From a bacterium (GTDB lineage: Bacteria > Verrucomicrobiota > Verrucomicrobiia > Limisphaerales > J093), in assembly GCA_021780105.1 (NCBI GenBank), contig JAJXZJ010000045.1, positions 186,001-250,000 of the forward strand: a stretch of 64,000 nt of DNA, written 5' to 3'. Below, piece after piece: positions 63,679 to 64,000 of this stretch. Position numbers and translations under genes: made by a program. The notes under the pieces were generated by a model. That model was not told the origin of the DNA. It did not search any database and saw only the letters and a program-made list of their open reading frames with translations. Each line of letters opens with the position of its first letter. Position 1 is the stretch's first letter.

Positions 63679-64000
63679 CTCAACCGGAAGAAGCGGCTGC
63701 CCGCCGAAACATCAATCGTCACCGCGTTTTGGAAGCCTGCGATTGCCGGCGGGTTGGTCACGGTCACCCATGAAGTCATCGCCGCCAGATTGTCACTCGT
63801 TTCGAGGAGGTAACCGCCGGCCGAGAGCGGCCACGTGATGACCACGGAATCGCCGGAAGTTTGCACCTCCAAGGACGGGGCCTCGACTTGGTAGAACCGC
63901 AGGCCATCCACCGTGACGGCCACGTTCGTCGAGGTGCCACCCAGCAAGCCAAAGAAGAACTCCACTAATCGCCCCGCGTAGGCCGATACGTCAATCCACC
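63669..64000 (-). CDS. C-terminal end of a secreted protein, runs off right edge
   Basis: The minus-strand frame is open to the window edge (110 codons). It reads IDVSAYAGRLVEFFFGLLGG, TSTNVAVTVDGLRFYQVEAP, then SGDSVVITWPLSAGGYLLET, SWVTVTNPP and ends SAGSRFFRLRKP. The second part matches in pattern the C-terminal domain of the subtilase (LVLSFPAGITLAIQSSTNLV, W, IFYRAVESP): a strand, LxxSxNL, Trp, and a final FFR/FYR. A GTG at 63965 is the first possible start inside the window, but the similarity upstream of it shows the gene begins outside. It is probably the tail of a large exported or surface protein. Confidence 0.75.
   Translation of the reverse strand, partial: WIDVSAYAGRLVEFFFGLLGGTSTNVAVTVDGLRFYQVEAPSLEVQTSGDSVVITWPLSAGGYLLETSDNLAAMTSWVTVTNPPAIAGFQNAVTIDVSAGSRFFRLRKP

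Overview
The window is GC-rich bacterial chromosome, densely packed on both strands, with no intact mobile element and no CRISPR array. I infer a free-living verrucomicrobial organism, probably of the Pedosphaera/Limisphaerales type. The grounds are three PEP-CTERM paralogs ending in VPEP...WRRAR, Tat-exported Gfo/Idh oxidoreductases, a sigma factor fused to a membrane/periplasmic part, a very long secreted subtilase with Ig/cadherin-like repeats, recurring secreted C-terminal domains, and an OmpL-like porin. No rRNA is present to confirm this.

Left part (1-24.7 kb): a porin start runs off the left edge. Then come rmuC, an ArsR-methyltransferase fusion divergent from metK-ahcY (the SAM cycle), rpmB, a pentose group (xylA-type isomerase, HAD hydrolase, araA), a CCA-adding enzyme, a flippase-like membrane protein, a TIM-barrel sugar isomerase, rpsU, an S10 carboxypeptidase, a membrane adenylate cyclase, an M48 protease, an MFS exporter, an ECF sigma / small protein / Ycf46-type AAA cassette, ilvE and infA.

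Middle (24.8-44.2 kb): a TonB-ExbB-ExbD energy-transduction operon converges on a long run of minus-strand genes. Read in transcription order these are trxB, hisB, an ECF sigma/anti-sigma pair, a secreted unknown, gyrB, a Phd/PIN toxin-antitoxin pair, gyrA, a secreted GH5 glycosidase and an 1876-residue subtilase. The toxin-antitoxin pair sits between gyrB and gyrA behind a perfect 22-bp palindrome.

Right part (44.3-64 kb): three tandem PEP-CTERM genes, each with its own terminator (promoters are visible for two). They are followed by a secreted nitroreductase-like protein, a UroD/MtaA-type protein with a B12-radical-SAM protein, a large exported protein of unknown function, and a tRNA-Gly(CCC) with gene debris (including the start of a DNA methyltransferase) at its 3' side. 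Then come an mbfA-like ferritin/VIT1 fusion, an SDR, a Tat-exported Gfo/Idh oxidoreductase, a sigma factor with membrane and periplasmic regions, an M28 peptidase, an orphan MraZ-like protein, a frameshifted and truncated Gfo/Idh pseudogene, and the tail of another secreted protein at the right edge.

The most interesting items are the toxin-antitoxin module inside gyrB-gyrA, the non-canonical GyrA quinolone-pocket residues, the one-piece sigma/periplasmic protein, the shared leader element of the PEP-CTERM trio, and the tRNA-adjacent gene remnants. Start codons were chosen by family alignment from memory and local signals. Several are alternatives and are flagged.
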